A DNA stretch of 64,000 bases, taken from Prosthecodimorpha hirschii (GTDB lineage: Bacteria; Pseudomonadota; Alphaproteobacteria; Rhizobiales; Ancalomicrobiaceae). Where the stretch lies: assembly GCF_001305515.1 (NCBI RefSeq), contig NZ_LJYW01000001.1, positions 2,760,253 through 2,824,252 of the forward strand. The letters are read 5' to 3'. Positions 1-9,244 of the stretch are shown here, piece by piece. The number at the start of each line of letters is the position of its first letter. The stretch's first letter is position 1. Made by a program: the position numbers and the translations under genes. The notes under the pieces were generated by a model. That model had not been told where the DNA came from, ran no database searches, and was given only the letters and a program-made list of their open reading frames with translations.

Positions 1-676
1 ACTGCATATCGAGCAGGGGCCGATCCTGGAGAACGAGGGCCGGATGATCGGCGTCGTGCAGGGCGTGCAGGGCATGCGCTGGTACGAGGTGACGGTCGCC
101 GGCCAGGACGCCCATACCGGCGCCACGCCGATGTATCTGCGCCGCAACGCCCTGCTCGGCGCCGCGCGCGTCATCGACCGCATCGACGCCATCGCGCACG
201 AGCATGCCCCGAACGCGGTCGGCACCGTCGGGCTGATCGAGAACCGCCCGAACAGCCGCAACGTCATTCCCGGCGAGGTCTTCTTCTGCGTCGACCTGCG
301 CCACCCGGACGACGCCGTGCTCGACGTGATGGAGGCCAAGCTGCGCCGGGCGCTCGACGAGATCCTGACGCCGCTTAAGCTGACCTTCGAGGAGAAGCGC
401 ATCTGGCACTCGCCGGCCGTCCGCTTCGCCCCCGACCTGATCGACTGCGTCCGCATCGGCACCGAGCGGGCCGGTTTCGAGAGCCGCGACATGGTCTCCG
501 GCGCCGGGCACGATGCCGCCTATGTGGCCCGCGTCGCGCCGACCACCATGATCTTCGTGCCCTGCGCCGGCGGCATCAGCCACAACGAGGCCGAATCGAC
601 CAGCTTCGAGGAATGCGCCGCCGGCGCGCAAGTTCTCCTGGAAGCCGTGCTCGAATACGATCGCCGTCTCGGGTGA
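1..676 (+). CDS. M20-family Zn-dependent amidohydrolase (N-carbamoyl-L-amino-acid hydrolase / allantoate amidohydrolase type), 5' truncated
   Basis: Partial gene; the reading frame is open from base 2, so the start lies outside the window and about 225 C-terminal residues are present. The first residues, [10 protein letters not shown], match the metal-binding segment of the hydantoinase/carbamoylase branch of M20 peptidases. Further on are AGHDA and GGISHNEAE, the conserved C-terminal metal and substrate-binding motifs. Family members are cytoplasmic and hydrolyse N-carbamoyl amino acids, allantoate or ureidoglycine; the substrate cannot be told from this fragment. The stop TGA is followed after 37 bp by mtnA on the same strand, so the two are probably co-transcribed. 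I see no metabolic reason for that pairing. Confidence 0.85.
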   Translation, partial: LHIEQGPILENEGRMIGVVQGVQGMRWYEVTVAGQDAHTGATPMYLRRNALLGAARVIDRIDAIAHEHAPNAVGTVGLIENRPNSRNVIPGEVFFCVDLRHPDDAVLDVMEAKLRRALDEILTPLKLTFEEKRIWHSPAVRFAPDLIDCVRIGTERAGFESRDMVSGAGHDAAYVARVAPTTMIFVPCAGGISHNEAESTSFEECAAGAQVLLEAVLEYDRRLG

Positions 677-677
677 G

Positions 678-710
678 CGGGAGCGGGAACGGGAACGGGA
701 ACGGGAGCGG
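678..710 (+). repeat. Hexanucleotide tandem repeat (CGGGAA/CGGGAG)n in the mtnA ribosome-binding region
   Basis: Five consecutive six-base units (cgggag, three cgggaa, cgggag) plus a partial one fill most of the 37-bp gap between the hydrolase stop and the mtnA ATG at 714. The last unit supplies the GGGAG Shine-Dalgarno sequence about 6 nt before the ATG. The repeat is seen directly. An effect of copy number on translation is inference. Confidence 0.85.
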
Positions 711-713
711 ACC

Positions 714-1817
714 ATGAACGTCGACGGCCAGCACTACCGGACCCTGTGGACCGAGGCCCATGCCGGCGACGTGACGGCGATCGACCAGACCCGCCTGCCG
801 CACCAGTTCCAGACCGTCACGCTCGGCAGTCTGGAGGATGCCGCGCGCGCCATCGAGACCATGGTGGTGCGCGGCGCCCCGCTGATCGGCGCCACCGCCG
901 CCTACGGCATGGCACTCGCGATGCGCGACCATGCCGACGACGCGGCCCTGCGCGCCGCCTACGATCGCCTGATCCGGACGCGCCCGACCGCCGTCAACCT
1001 GCGCTGGGCGCTCGACGAGGTCCGCGGCATCCTCGCCGACCTGCCGCCTTCGGCCCGCTGCGATGCGGCCTATGCGGCGGCAGCCGAGATCGCCGACGAG
1101 GACGTCGCCATCAATGCCGCGATCGGCCGCCACGGCCTCGCCGTCCTGGAGGATCTGCTCCGCGCCAAGCCGGGCGGCGGGCCGCTCAACATCCTGACCC
1201 ACTGCAATGCGGGCTGGCTCGCGACCGTCGACTGGGGCACCGCCACCGCGCCGATCTACATGGCCCACGATGCCGGCCTGCCGGTCCATGTCTGGGTCGA
1301 CGAGACCCGGCCGCGCAACCAGGGGGCCTTCCTGACCGCCTGGGAACTCGGCCATCACGGCGTGCCGCATACGGTCGTCCCGGACAATACCGGCGGCCAT
1401 CTGATGCAGCACGGCCAGGTCGACGCGGTCATCGTCGGCACCGACCGGACCACGGCGACCGGCGATGTCGCCAACAAGATCGGCACCTACCTGAAGGCGC
1501 TGGCCGCCCGCGACAACGGCGTTCCGTTCTATGTCGCCCTGCCCTCCCCGACCATCGACTTCTCGGTCGGCGACGGCCTCGCCGAAATCCCGATCGAGCA
1601 GCGTCATAGTTTCGAGGTTACGCATATATCCGGCCGCGCCGAGGACGGGCGCATCGAAACGGTGAGGATCGTTCCGGACGGGACACCGGTTGCAAACTAT
1701 GCATTCGATGTCACGCCGGCGCGCCTTGTTACCGGATTGATCACGGAACGGGGTCTGGTACCTGCCAATCGGGACAGTCTCGCGGCGCTGTTCCCGGATC
1801 GACTGGAGAAAAACTGA
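714..1817 (+). CDS. mtnA: S-methyl-5-thioribose-1-phosphate isomerase
   Basis: This 367-residue protein should isomerise 5-methylthioribose-1-phosphate to methylthioribulose-1-phosphate in the cytoplasmic methionine salvage pathway. Visible family motifs are RGAPLIG near residue 53 (phosphate-binding loop), THCNAG with the catalytic Cys at 164, [10 protein letters not shown], and VGTDR with the catalytic Asp at 244. These positions are close to Cys160/Asp240 of the Bacillus enzyme, and the length is normal. The ATG follows a purine-rich repeat that serves as ribosome-binding site. No other salvage genes (mtnK, mtnB, mtnC, mtnD) lie nearby. It is probably co-transcribed with the upstream M20 hydrolase. 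Confidence 0.95.
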   Translation: MNVDGQHYRTLWTEAHAGDVTAIDQTRLPHQFQTVTLGSLEDAARAIETMVVRGAPLIGATAAYGMALAMRDHADDAALRAAYDRLIRTRPTAVNLRWALDEVRGILADLPPSARCDAAYAAAAEIADEDVAINAAIGRHGLAVLEDLLRAKPGGGPLNILTHCNAGWLATVDWGTATAPIYMAHDAGLPVHVWVDETRPRNQGAFLTAWELGHHGVPHTVVPDNTGGHLMQHGQVDAVIVGTDRTTATGDVANKIGTYLKALAARDNGVPFYVALPSPTIDFSVGDGLAEIPIEQRHSFEVTHISGRAEDGRIETVRIVPDGTPVANYAFDVTPARLVTGLITERGLVPANRDSLAALFPDRLEKN

Positions 1818-1940
1818 AGAATATTGCGCTCTCGCAGCCCGATTTTGGGCGGGATAGCCTTGCCGCCGGCCCTTTACCAAATCGTCAGGGCTTGGCATCT
1901 AGGATCGATCTTCAGGCGGCGGCAGGAGCGGGCAGAGGGT

Positions 1941-4445
1941 ATGTTGGGAAGCGACACCAGGCGAAACCGACTGCTGAAGTCGGCCCTCGCGCTGTCCCTC
2001 GGCGGACTGCTGGTCGCTGCCATCGCGCTGGCGCTGACGATCAGCCAGTATCGCGACACCAATCGCGATCGAAACGATTTCGCGACGGTCGGCACGCTGT
2101 CCGAAGCCATGGTGGAAATGTTCAGGTTCCAGCAGGCTCTGACGAGCCTGCGCCTGGGCGAGGGCGCGACCCTGGAGGTCGACGTCCGCAACGCCTATCG
2201 CTCCGTCAAGCGCGCCTTCGACCGTCTGGCGCACGGCCCGGCGCGCGCCATCTTCGACGACGGCTTCGGTCCGATCGGGACGGTCGAGGAACTGGCCGAC
2301 GCGATCGGCCGCCTCGCGCCGGTCCTGGAGCATCTCGACGATCCGGCCGCCATCGCGGCCGCCGGGCAGCGCTTCGACGCCCTCACCCCGAGCATCTTCA
2401 ACATCGTCGGAACCACCAATCGCCGCGCCGCAACGCTGAATGCGCAATATGCCGACAACCTGAAGCTCCTGCAGCGCAGCTTCGTGGGCGTCGTCGTCTG
2501 CATCATGGTGCTGGCCGGATACATGATCGCCCTCTTGTGGCGGCAGAACACCCTCCTGGGCGGGGCCCATGTGGCGCTGAGCCGGCTCGCCGGCAATCTG
2601 GCCGAGACCACGACCCAGCTGGAGGAGGCCCATGCGGCGCTCGAGGGCGCCAATGCCGAGCTGACCGACCAGAACCGCCTTCTGCAGCACCGGGAATCCG
2701 ATGCCCGCATCCAGAGCGCCCGCTTCGCGGCCGCGCTCGAGAACATGCGCGAAGGCCTGACCCTGTTCGACAGCGACGGCCGCCTCGTGGTCTGCAACCG
2801 GCGCTTCGCGGCCATGTACGGCTTCAAAGATCCCGATCCCGTCCCCGGGACGGACGTGAAGGTGATGATCGAACACTATGTCGCGAACGGCATCTGCGAC
2901 GCCGAGGCCGGCCTGCATCTGAGCGAATTCACGTTGAACGGCGAGGCGGAGACCGTCTATCTCAAGCTCGCCGACGGCCGCTTCTTCGAGGTCCACCGGC
3001 AGCCCCTGCCGGAGGGCGGCTGGGTCTCGACCCACGAGGACATCACCGAGCGCCGCCGGACGCAGGCCCAGCTCGAGTTTCTGGCCCGCCATGACGGCCT
3101 GACCGGGTTGCCCAACCGGTCGAGCCTGACGAGCTTCATGGCCAACGGCCTGGAGACCATCCGGTCGACCGGCGGATGCCTCGGCGTCATCAGCTTCGAC
3201 CTCGACCGCTTCAAGCAGGTCAACGACCTGCACGGCCATGCCGCCGGCGACGAACTGCTGCGCGAGGTCGCCCGGCGGGCCTTGCGGGTCTGCGGCCCGC
3301 GCGGGCTCGCGGCCCGCTTCGGCGGCGACGAATTCGCCATCGCGGTCTGCCCCGTCGAGGACGAATCCGCGCTGCGCGCCATGGCGACCCGGCTGATCGC
3401 CGAACTGAGCGAGCCCTATCGGGTCTCCGGAACGATGGTCGAGATCGGCACCAGCGTGGGCATCGCGATCGCGCCGGATCACGGCCTGGATCCGCAGACC
3501 CTGATCCGGCGGGCCGACACGGCGCTCTACGAAGCCAAGGCGGCCGGTCGCAGGCTCTACAGCGTGTTCGACTTCGGCATGGACCAGCGCCTTCTGGAGC
3601 GGCGCGCGCTGGAGGCCGACCTGAAGAAGGCGCTGGCCCAGGACAAGCTCGAACTGCGCTATCAGCCGATCGTGGACATCGAGACGCAGCGCATCGTCGC
3701 CGCCGAGGCGCTGCTGCGCTGGAACCATCCGGATTTCGGCTGGGTCTCGCCCGAGACCTTCGTGCCGATCGCCGAGGAAAGCGGCCTGATCGTGCCGCTC
3801 GGCGAGTGGGTCCTGCGCGCGGCCTGCCGCGAGGCGGCGACCTGGCCGACCGAGATCTCCCTGTCGGTCAACCTGTCCGCGGCCCAACTGAAGAGCCAGG
3901 GGCTGGTGCCGACCATCGTGAGGGCTCTCGCCTCGACCGGCCTGGCGGCCCGCCGGCTGGAATTGGAGATGACCGAGACGGTGCTGTTCGAGGAGAACGT
4001 GGCGCTCGACGTGATGAACACGCTGCGCACGCTCGGCGTGCGCTTCTCGCTCGACGACTTCGGGACCGGCTATTCCTCGCTGAGCTATCTGCGCCGGTTC
4101 CGCTTCGACCAGATCAAGATCGACAAATCGTTCCTGCGCGACGGCTCCGATCGCCCCGACGGCGAGGCGATCCTGCATGCGATCGGCGGCCTCGGCCGCA
4201 CCCTCGGCATCGAGACCGTCGCCGAGGGGATCGAGACCCCGGCCGAGCTGGCCGTGGTGCGGGCGGCCGGCTGCGTCTACGGCCAGGGCTATCTGTTCGG
4301 CAAGCCGATGCCGCCGCAGGATCTGGCGGCCCGTCTGCTCGATCAGGGAACGAGCGAGTTGTCGACCGGGCCGGACGGCGAGATCGACGCCCACGGCGAT
4401 CTCGTCATGCGGCCGGTCCGCGAAGCGATCGCCCGCGCCGGCTGA
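1941..4445 (+). CDS. Membrane-anchored PAS-GGDEF-EAL protein (cyclic-di-GMP synthesis/degradation)
   Basis: I chose the ATG at 1941 (834 residues, AGGAG 11 nt upstream); an in-frame TTG at 1824 would add 39 residues without a good ribosome-binding site. Order: transmembrane helix (about 11-34), periplasmic region, second helix (about 178-199), coiled coil, PAS domain, GGDEF domain (RFGGDEF near 459-465), EAL domain (AEALLRW near 588-594; later DDFGTGYSSL and the QGYLFGKP region). Both active-site motifs are intact, so it may make or break down c-di-GMP, or do both. The PAS and periplasmic regions suggest signal input. It stands alone. Its TGA stop is the first three bases of a hairpin repeat. 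Confidence 0.92.
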   Translation: MLGSDTRRNRLLKSALALSLGGLLVAAIALALTISQYRDTNRDRNDFATVGTLSEAMVEMFRFQQALTSLRLGEGATLEVDVRNAYRSVKRAFDRLAHGPARAIFDDGFGPIGTVEELADAIGRLAPVLEHLDDPAAIAAAGQRFDALTPSIFNIVGTTNRRAATLNAQYADNLKLLQRSFVGVVVCIMVLAGYMIALLWRQNTLLGGAHVALSRLAGNLAETTTQLEEAHAALEGANAELTDQNRLLQHRESDARIQSARFAAALENMREGLTLFDSDGRLVVCNRRFAAMYGFKDPDPVPGTDVKVMIEHYVANGICDAEAGLHLSEFTLNGEAETVYLKLADGRFFEVHRQPLPEGGWVSTHEDITERRRTQAQLEFLARHDGLTGLPNRSSLTSFMANGLETIRSTGGCLGVISFDLDRFKQVNDLHGHAAGDELLREVARRALRVCGPRGLAARFGGDEFAIAVCPVEDESALRAMATRLIAELSEPYRVSGTMVEIGTSVGIAIAPDHGLDPQTLIRRADTALYEAKAAGRRLYSVFDFGMDQRLLERRALEADLKKALAQDKLELRYQPIVDIETQRIVAAEALLRWNHPDFGWVSPETFVPIAEESGLIVPLGEWVLRAACREAATWPTEISLSVNLSAAQLKSQGLVPTIVRALASTGLAARRLELEMTETVLFEENVALDVMNTLRTLGVRFSLDDFGTGYSSLSYLRRFRFDQIKIDKSFLRDGSDRPDGEAILHAIGGLGRTLGIETVAEGIETPAELAVVRAAGCVYGQGYLFGKPMPPQDLAARLLDQGTSELSTGPDGEIDAHGDLVMRPVREAIARAG

Positions 4446-4560
4446 TACCGAGAAGCATTGAGAATGACGCTTGGTACTCCGGATGCGGATTTTCCATGTC
4501 TCTGACGCGTATGGAAAATCCACATATCCTCAACGATCGGATGCATCAGCATCTCCAACA
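4443..4560 (+). repeat. Three-hairpin intergenic repeat, diverged copy, starting at the TGA stop of the GGDEF-EAL gene
   Basis: This segment aligns over its full length with the reverse complement of the repeats at 33516-33640 and 46613-46737. It shares the TGATACCGA start, a central hairpin (ggattttccat, 13-nt loop, atggaaaatcc) and the later gatgca-tcagcatc block, but with many substitutions. The first three bases are the stop codon of the preceding gene. The following stretch to about 4769 holds nothing I recognise. Confidence 0.7.
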
Positions 4561-4769
4561 ATCGGAATGAGAAGCCTGCCGGCCGGAGCCCGTGTCCGCC
4601 GTGCCGCCCGGCCCAAGGTCCGTCGACAGCAGACGGCCGCACCGGCGGCGTACCGCCAAGATCCGAGCATCATCTGGCCCGACGAGATCGGATGACGCTC
4701 CGTATTGCAGTGCCTGCGGAAAAATTTTCCTATCAGGATGCGCTGCTTTGATCGGATCTTGCGCCGGCC

Positions 4770-4944
4770 GGTTACTGAAAAACTCTGCGTAGTGCGATCG
4801 GCCACGGGCAATATCAAATCTGTCATCCCCGGGCCTGTCCCGGGGATCCAGACTTTTCAAGGGCCTCATCTTCGCACGCGATCCCCGGGACAAGCCCGGG
4901 GATGACAGAATGGCGGGTTCGGCGTGCCTTCCGGCAGCCGTCTA
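4770..4944. repeat. Palindromic interspersed repeat, family 2, copy 1
   Basis: The core at 4821-4907 begins with tgtcatccccgggc and ends with the complementary gcccggggatgaca, with an internal gggatcc-type palindrome. The same element occurs at 55591-55765. Similarity extends to flanks containing ctgaaaa on one side and ggttcgg...ggcagccg on the other, which are themselves imperfect inverted repeats. On the minus strand the element directly follows the TAG stop of the hydrolase gene (4942-4944). Palindromes with the core GTCATCCCCGGG are common intergenic repeats in Rhizobiales. Confidence 0.8.
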
Positions 4945-5769
4945 GTCCAGCGTTTCCAGGATGGCGCGGTGCAGGGGGCTGCCCGGCAGGCGCAGGTCGT
5001 CCAGGATCGTGAAATGGTTGCGGTCGGCGAGGTCGAGGAGTTTCGGCCCGAGACCGCTCCAGGCCAGGGCGAGCGCCTCGCTCTGGCGATGGAACTCGAC
5101 CGACTCCAACCCGCCGACCGCCAGCGTCAGCCTGGCGCGGCTCTTCGGCGGCGTCCCGGACAGGCTGAGGGCCAGCGCTTCCGCTGCGTCGAGCCCGATG
5201 GCCGCATTCATGGTGGTGTGGATCAGCGGCGCCAGTTCGAACACGCCGGAGATCGGCACGGCGCCGCGGAACGGGTCGCGCGGCAGCCCCATCGCGGTCC
5301 AATCGGTGGCCAGCGCCAGCGCCGTCAGATAGCCGCCGGCCGAATGGCCCGTGACGACGATCCGGTCGCGCTCGGCCGAGCCCAGCTCTTCGCCGATCAG
5401 CACCGTGAGGCCGCGACGCGTCGAATCGACGATCTCGCGCAGCGTCGCCTGCGGACAGAGCGGATAGTTCAAGACCACGGTCGTGTAGCCGAGATCGACG
5501 AAGCCCTCGGCGACCCAGGAAAAATCGTCCTTGGAGAAGGCCCGCCAGTAACCGCCGTGGATGAAGACGACGGTGCCCTTCGGTTCGGCCGCCGGGAAGA
5601 TGTCCATCAGGTCGCGCGGGTGCGGACCATAGGAGATGTTGGCCCGGTGCGGGCGCGCGGCGCGCGTGGCGGCCGCCCATTTCGGCCATTCGCCGTAGGT
5701 CTCGACGGCATTCGGAACGGCGACGCGCGGATTGAGTTCCCGTTCCCAGAATTCGGGATCGTCGGTCAT
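4942..5769 (-). CDS. Alpha/beta hydrolase, probable kynurenine formamidase (arylformamidase)
   Basis: A 275-residue alpha/beta-hydrolase with the oxyanion-hole motif HGGYW (near residue 70) and nucleophile elbow GHSAGG (near 141). The catalytic His is probably the one in DRNHFTI near the C-terminus. This is the architecture of the animal-type formamidase, not of the metal-dependent bacterial KynB. Its position as last gene of a kynU-kynA-lrp operon, 50 bp after the regulator, supports the reaction N-formylkynurenine to kynurenine plus formate. The ATG has AGGAG 8 nt upstream. The general fold is certain; the substrate is inferred from context. Confidence 0.83.
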   Translation of the reverse strand: MTDDPEFWERELNPRVAVPNAVETYGEWPKWAAATRAARPHRANISYGPHPRDLMDIFPAAEPKGTVVFIHGGYWRAFSKDDFSWVAEGFVDLGYTTVVLNYPLCPQATLREIVDSTRRGLTVLIGEELGSAERDRIVVTGHSAGGYLTALALATDWTAMGLPRDPFRGAVPISGVFELAPLIHTTMNAAIGLDAAEALALSLSGTPPKSRARLTLAVGGLESVEFHRQSEALALAWSGLGPKLLDLADRNHFTILDDLRLPGSPLHRAILETLD

Positions 5770-5819
5770 GGCAGTCTCCTGGTCGGGGGTCTGAGGGGGG
5801 CGCCGGGCAGGCCGGAGGA

Positions 5820-6353
5820 TCAGGGCGCGACCGGCACCGCCAGCGAGGCCTTGACGGTCTTCATGGCGAACATGGTCTGGGTGCGCTTGACCAGGGGCAG
5901 GCGCCGGATGCGGTTGAAGACGCTCTCGTAGAAGTCGTCGAGATCGCGCGCGATGACATGCAGGATGTAGTCGTCCGAGCCGGAGACGCCGTAGCAGAAC
6001 AGCACTTCCGGCATCGCCCGGACGGCCTCCTCGAACGTGTTGGTGTCGGCCTCGTGGGTGCTCTCGGTGCCGACCAGCACATAGGCGGCGACGCCGTAGC
6101 CGAGTTTCTTGGCATCGACCACCGCGTGATAGCCGGTGATGTAGCCGTCCTCCTCGAGCCGCTTGACGCGGCGCCAGCAGGGCGAGGTGGACATCACGAT
6201 CCGCTCGGCCAGTTCCGCCGTGGTCAGCCGGGCATCCTCCTGCAGCGATTGCAGGATGATCCGGTCGGCCTTGCTCAGGTCGCCCGCCGCTTCGGCGGCG
6301 GGCCGGTCGGTCCCGCCGGGACGCGGGCGGGCCTTCGCGATACGGTCGGACAT
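5820..6353 (-). CDS. Lrp/AsnC-family transcriptional regulator of the kynurenine operon
   Basis: A 177-residue protein with an N-terminal winged helix-turn-helix (LSKADRIILQSLQEDAR onward, then STSPCWRRVKRLEEDGYI) and a C-terminal RAM ligand-binding domain (GVSGSDDYILHVIARDLDDF). I took the ATG at 6353, which has GAGG just upstream; a longer open frame overlaps kynA and has no family similarity. It lies between kynA and the formamidase-like gene in one direction, so it is likely an operon-specific, tryptophan- or kynurenine-responsive regulator, like the Lrp-type KynR described in Pseudomonas. An unstructured N-terminus of about 25 residues precedes the HTH. Confidence 0.9.
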   Translation of the reverse strand: MSDRIAKARPRPGGTDRPAAEAAGDLSKADRIILQSLQEDARLTTAELAERIVMSTSPCWRRVKRLEEDGYITGYHAVVDAKKLGYGVAAYVLVGTESTHEADTNTFEEAVRAMPEVLFCYGVSGSDDYILHVIARDLDDFYESVFNRIRRLPLVKRTQTMFAMKTVKASLAVPVAP

Positions 6354-6477
6354 CGGACCTCGCCGGGTGCAGCAGCCGCCGCGCCGCATTCGCCCCGGCA
6401 TGCCGGCCATGGCGAAAGGAATTTGCGCGACGGCCGCCACCTTAAGGCACAAACCGTCGTCCGGAAATCCATTCCGA

Positions 6478-7323
6478 TCAGAGTTCGGTCCTGAGCCGCC
6501 ACAGCTCCGGGAACAGGACGACATCCAGCATCTTGCGCAGATAGCCGGTGCCGACGGTGCCGCCGGTGCCGCGCTTCAGGCCGATGATGCGTTCGACCGT
6601 GGTCAGGTGGCGGAAGCGCCAGAGCCGGAAGGCGTCCTCCAGGTCGACCAGTTCCTCGGCCAGTTCGTAGAGGTCGAAATGGCGCTCCGGATCGCGGTAG
6701 ATCGCCGTCCAGGCCGCTGCCACGCTGTCGTCGTCGGGCTTCGGCTGGCGCCAGTCGCGATCGAGCAGCGCCGGGTCGATCGCGAAGCCGCGCCGGGCGA
6801 GCAGGCGGACGGCCTCATCATAAAGAGACGGCTCGGCAAAAGCCGCCTCGACCATGGCCAGACGGTCGGGGCGGTGCCGGTGCGGGGACAGCATGGCGGC
6901 GTTCTTGTTGCCGAGCCGGAACTCGATGGTGCGGTACTGGAACGACTGGAAGCCCGAGCTGGCCGCCAGATAGGGCCGGATGGCGCTGTATTCGGAGGGC
7001 GTCATGGTCGCCAGCACGTCCCAGGCGGAGACCAGTTGCGCCATGATGCGCGAGACGCGGGCCAGCATCTTGAAGGCCGGCGGCAGCTTGTCGTCGCGGA
7101 CCATCGCCATCGCGCCGTCGAGCTCGTGCAGCATCAGCCGCATCCAGAGCTCGGACGTCTGGTGCTGGATGATGAACAGGAGCTCGTTGCGGTCCGGCGA
7201 CAGCGGGTGCTGGGCGGCCAGGATGCGGTCGAGATCGAGATAGTCCGCGTAGGACATGTCCCGGGTGAAATCGAGCTTGGCATCGTGCCAGCGCCCGGCG
7301 GCGGTCTCGGTGGCTTCGGTCAT
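6478..7323 (-). CDS. kynA: Tryptophan 2,3-dioxygenase
   Basis: A 281-residue haem enzyme that opens the indole ring of L-tryptophan to N-formylkynurenine, the first step of the kynurenine pathway. Seen: [21 protein letters not shown] (substrate pocket and signature), [18 protein letters not shown], and [11 protein letters not shown] with the axial haem ligand His239 (His240 in the Xanthomonas enzyme). GTGGTVG near the C-terminus is also typical. The start at 7323 avoids a 14-bp overlap with kynU and matches family length. It is second in the operon, 58 bp after kynU. Confidence 0.96.
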   Translation of the reverse strand: MTEATETAAGRWHDAKLDFTRDMSYADYLDLDRILAAQHPLSPDRNELLFIIQHQTSELWMRLMLHELDGAMAMVRDDKLPPAFKMLARVSRIMAQLVSAWDVLATMTPSEYSAIRPYLAASSGFQSFQYRTIEFRLGNKNAAMLSPHRHRPDRLAMVEAAFAEPSLYDEAVRLLARRGFAIDPALLDRDWRQPKPDDDSVAAAWTAIYRDPERHFDLYELAEELVDLEDAFRLWRFRHLTTVERIIGLKRGTGGTVGTGYLRKMLDVVLFPELWRLRTEL

Positions 7324-7381
7324 GGCGGCTCGGCTCGGTCTCGGCGGGAGAGGATCGGCCTCGGCAGAGGCGATCGGCGGA

Positions 7382-8614
7382 TCAGGTGACGGCACCGGTC
7401 GCGACGGGTGCGTCGCGCCAGTCGCCGGCGGCCAGGATGGCTTCGAGCGCCTCGGCCGCGTCGTAGATGTCGGCGAAGCGCAGATAGGGCGGCGCGAAGC
7501 CGAAGCGCAGGATGTCGGGGGCGCGGAAGTCGCCGATGATGCCGCGCTCGATCAGCCGCGCCATGACCGGGAAGCCGCCGTCGAGGGCGATCGAAACATG
7601 GCTGCCGCGGCGGGCGGCGTCGCGCGGGCTCGCCACGGCGGTGCCGAAGCGGGTGAGCCGCTCGTCGTGGAAGCGGATCAGGAGATCGCCGAGCGCCCGG
7701 CCCTTGGCCTCGAGCGCCCCCATGTCGACGCCCGCGAAGGCGTCGAGCGCGGCTTCCAGCGCGATCAGCGAAAGCACCTGCGGGGTCGAGCAGAGCGCGG
7801 CCCGGATACCCTCGGCGCGGGCGAAGCCCGGATCGAAGCGGAACGGCGCGGCATGGGCGAACCAGCCGGTCAGCGGCTGGTCGAAGGCCGCCTGGTGGCG
7901 TTCGGCGACGAAGATGTGGCTCGGCGCGCCGGGCCCGCCGTTGAGATATTTGTAGCCGCAGCCGACCGCGAAGTCGGCGCCGGTGCCGTCGAGATCGAGC
8001 CGGACCGCCCCGGACGAATGGGCGAGGTCCCAGACCGCCAGCGCGCCGGCCCGGTGGATCGCCTCGGTGACCGCGCCCATGTCCTGCATCAGCGCGCTGC
8101 GATAGTTGACGTGGCTGAGGGTCGCGACCGCCACCGTGCCGTCGACCGCCGCCGCGATCTCGCCGGCCGGCACCGCCACGACCTCCAGGCCGAACTGGCG
8201 CGCGACCGAGTCCACGATGTGATTGTCGGACGGGAAGTTGCCGGCCTCGCACAGAATGCGGGTGCGCCCCGGCCGCATCCGCACCGCGGCGACGAGCAGC
8301 TTGTAGAGATTGACCGAGATGGTGTCGGTGATGGTCACCTCGTGCGGCCGGGCGCCGAGGAGCGGGGCGAGCTTCGCGCCGACCCGGCCGGGCGCGCCGT
8401 ACCAGTCGGCCGTGTTCCAGGAGCGGATCAGGTCGCGGCCCCATTCCGCGCGCACGACCTGCTCGACCCGCTCCGCCACCCCCTTCGGCAGCGCGCCGAG
8501 CGAGTTGCCGTCGAGATAGATCACGCCCTCCGGCAGATCGAAGCGATCGCGCAGACCGGCCAGGGGATCGGCGGCATCGAGGGCGAGGCAATCCTGTCGG
8601 GTGAGGGCGGGCAC
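7382..8614 (-). CDS. kynU: Kynureninase
   Basis: A 410-residue pyridoxal-phosphate enzyme that cleaves kynurenine to anthranilate and alanine. Motifs: YLDGNSLG near the N-terminus, WDLAHSSGA (the PLP-contacting Asp), and [13 protein letters not shown] with the Schiff-base Lys222. The GTG start has AGGAG about 9 nt upstream. It is the first gene of kynU-kynA-lrp-hydrolase, so the operon ends in anthranilate; no 3-hydroxyanthranilate branch genes are present here. The upstream region contains repeated CTTGCC half-sites. Confidence 0.96.
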   Translation of the reverse strand: MPALTRQDCLALDAADPLAGLRDRFDLPEGVIYLDGNSLGALPKGVAERVEQVVRAEWGRDLIRSWNTADWYGAPGRVGAKLAPLLGARPHEVTITDTISVNLYKLLVAAVRMRPGRTRILCEAGNFPSDNHIVDSVARQFGLEVVAVPAGEIAAAVDGTVAVATLSHVNYRSALMQDMGAVTEAIHRAGALAVWDLAHSSGAVRLDLDGTGADFAVGCGYKYLNGGPGAPSHIFVAERHQAAFDQPLTGWFAHAAPFRFDPGFARAEGIRAALCSTPQVLSLIALEAALDAFAGVDMGALEAKGRALGDLLIRFHDERLTRFGTAVASPRDAARRGSHVSIALDGGFPVMARLIERGIIGDFRAPDILRFGFAPPYLRFADIYDAAEALEAILAAGDWRDAPVATGAVT

Positions 8615-8637
8615 GAGGGGGGTCTCCTGAAGGGCGA

Positions 8638-8716
8638 GGCAAGACTGACCCGGATCGATAGAAATTTCTTGCCCCTCTTGCCGCCCGACGCCACCTTTGA
8701 CGGCAATGTCTTGCCG
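8638..8716. promoter_or_regulatory. Cluster of CTTGCC/GGCAAG half-sites upstream of kynU (candidate Lrp operator)
   Basis: Half-sites occur at 8638-8643 (ggcaag), 8668-8673 and 8677-8682 (cttgcc), and as a perfect palindrome cggcaa-tgtc-ttgccg at 8701-8716. They lie 24-102 bp before the kynU start, where an operon regulator would bind. Binding by the Lrp-family protein at 5820-6353 is inferred. Confidence 0.45.
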
Positions 8717-8804
8717 ATCCGGCGACGTTTGAAGATTGAAATATCCCGGCCCTCCGGCGAGCGTCCGGGTCGTCCCCGGCAGCGCATCGCCGCGATGCGG
8801 CCCG

Positions 8805-8833
8805 TTGCATTTTTCCGTCTCTGCCCCTATAAC
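8805..8833 (+). promoter_or_regulatory. Sigma-70-type promoter for rpmI-rplT
   Basis: TTGCAT (8805-8810), exactly 17 bp, then TATAAC (8828-8833), preceded by the C typical of alphaproteobacterial CTATAA boxes. It would give an mRNA leader of about 170 nt before rpmI. Such leaders often carry r-protein L20 autoregulatory structures; I did not identify a specific fold. Confidence 0.6.
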
Positions 8834-9010
8834 CCGCCCGTCTCTCGAACAGGCCGGCGTAAGGGCATGCCGTGTCGGTTCATGAAGGCTCGAACCCAGA
8901 TCAACTCAGGATGACGGGGGTTCACGCGCGGTGTGCCGACAGGCACCGGCCGCGCGCTCAGGCGAAGCGTCGCTCCGCCACGACCGTCTTCCGCAACATG
9001 CGAGAGCCAA

Positions 9011-9208
9011 ATGCCCAAGATGAAGACCAAGAGCGGCGCCAAGAAGCGCTTCAAGCTCACCGCCAACCGTCACGTCAAGGTCCAGCAGGCCGGCAAGCGT
9101 CACGGCATGATCAAGCGCACTGCGAAGTTCGTGCGCAACGCCCGCGGCACCACGGTGCTCTGCGAGAGCGATGCGAAGATCATCCGCAAGTTCATGCCCT
9201 ACGCGTGA
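9011..9208 (+). CDS. rpmI: 50S ribosomal protein L35
   Basis: A 65-residue, very basic protein beginning [15 protein letters not shown] and containing the L35 signature through the middle of the chain (GKRHGMIKR...RGTTVL). It is a structural component of the large ribosomal subunit. The ATG at 9011 gives the standard length; an earlier in-frame ATG at 8933 would add 26 atypical residues. It is followed by rplT after 36 bp. The usual upstream partner infC is not present; the divergent kynU gene occupies that place. Confidence 0.97.
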   Translation: MPKMKTKSGAKKRFKLTANRHVKVQQAGKRHGMIKRTAKFVRNARGTTVLCESDAKIIRKFMPYA

Positions 9209-9244
9209 ACGGACACCGACCTCTTCCGATAAAGGATTGACGAC

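Noticed and set aside
576-1898. Long minus-strand open frame opposite mtnA
   Set aside because: It has Arg/Gly-rich composition typical of antisense frames in high-GC DNA, and mtnA with intact catalytic residues fully explains the region.
1899-4523. 874-codon minus-strand open frame opposite the GGDEF-EAL gene
   Set aside because: Its composition mirrors the real gene and it has no recognisable domain; the plus-strand frame has intact domains.
8872-8900. tRNA-like gctcgaaccc motif
   Set aside because: No cloverleaf arms can be built around it.
8827-9066. Minus-strand open frame with a hydrophobic start ([15 protein letters not shown]) overlapping rpmI
   Set aside because: It looked like a small membrane protein, but it runs antisense through rpmI and the promoter, and lacks a ribosome-binding site I trust.
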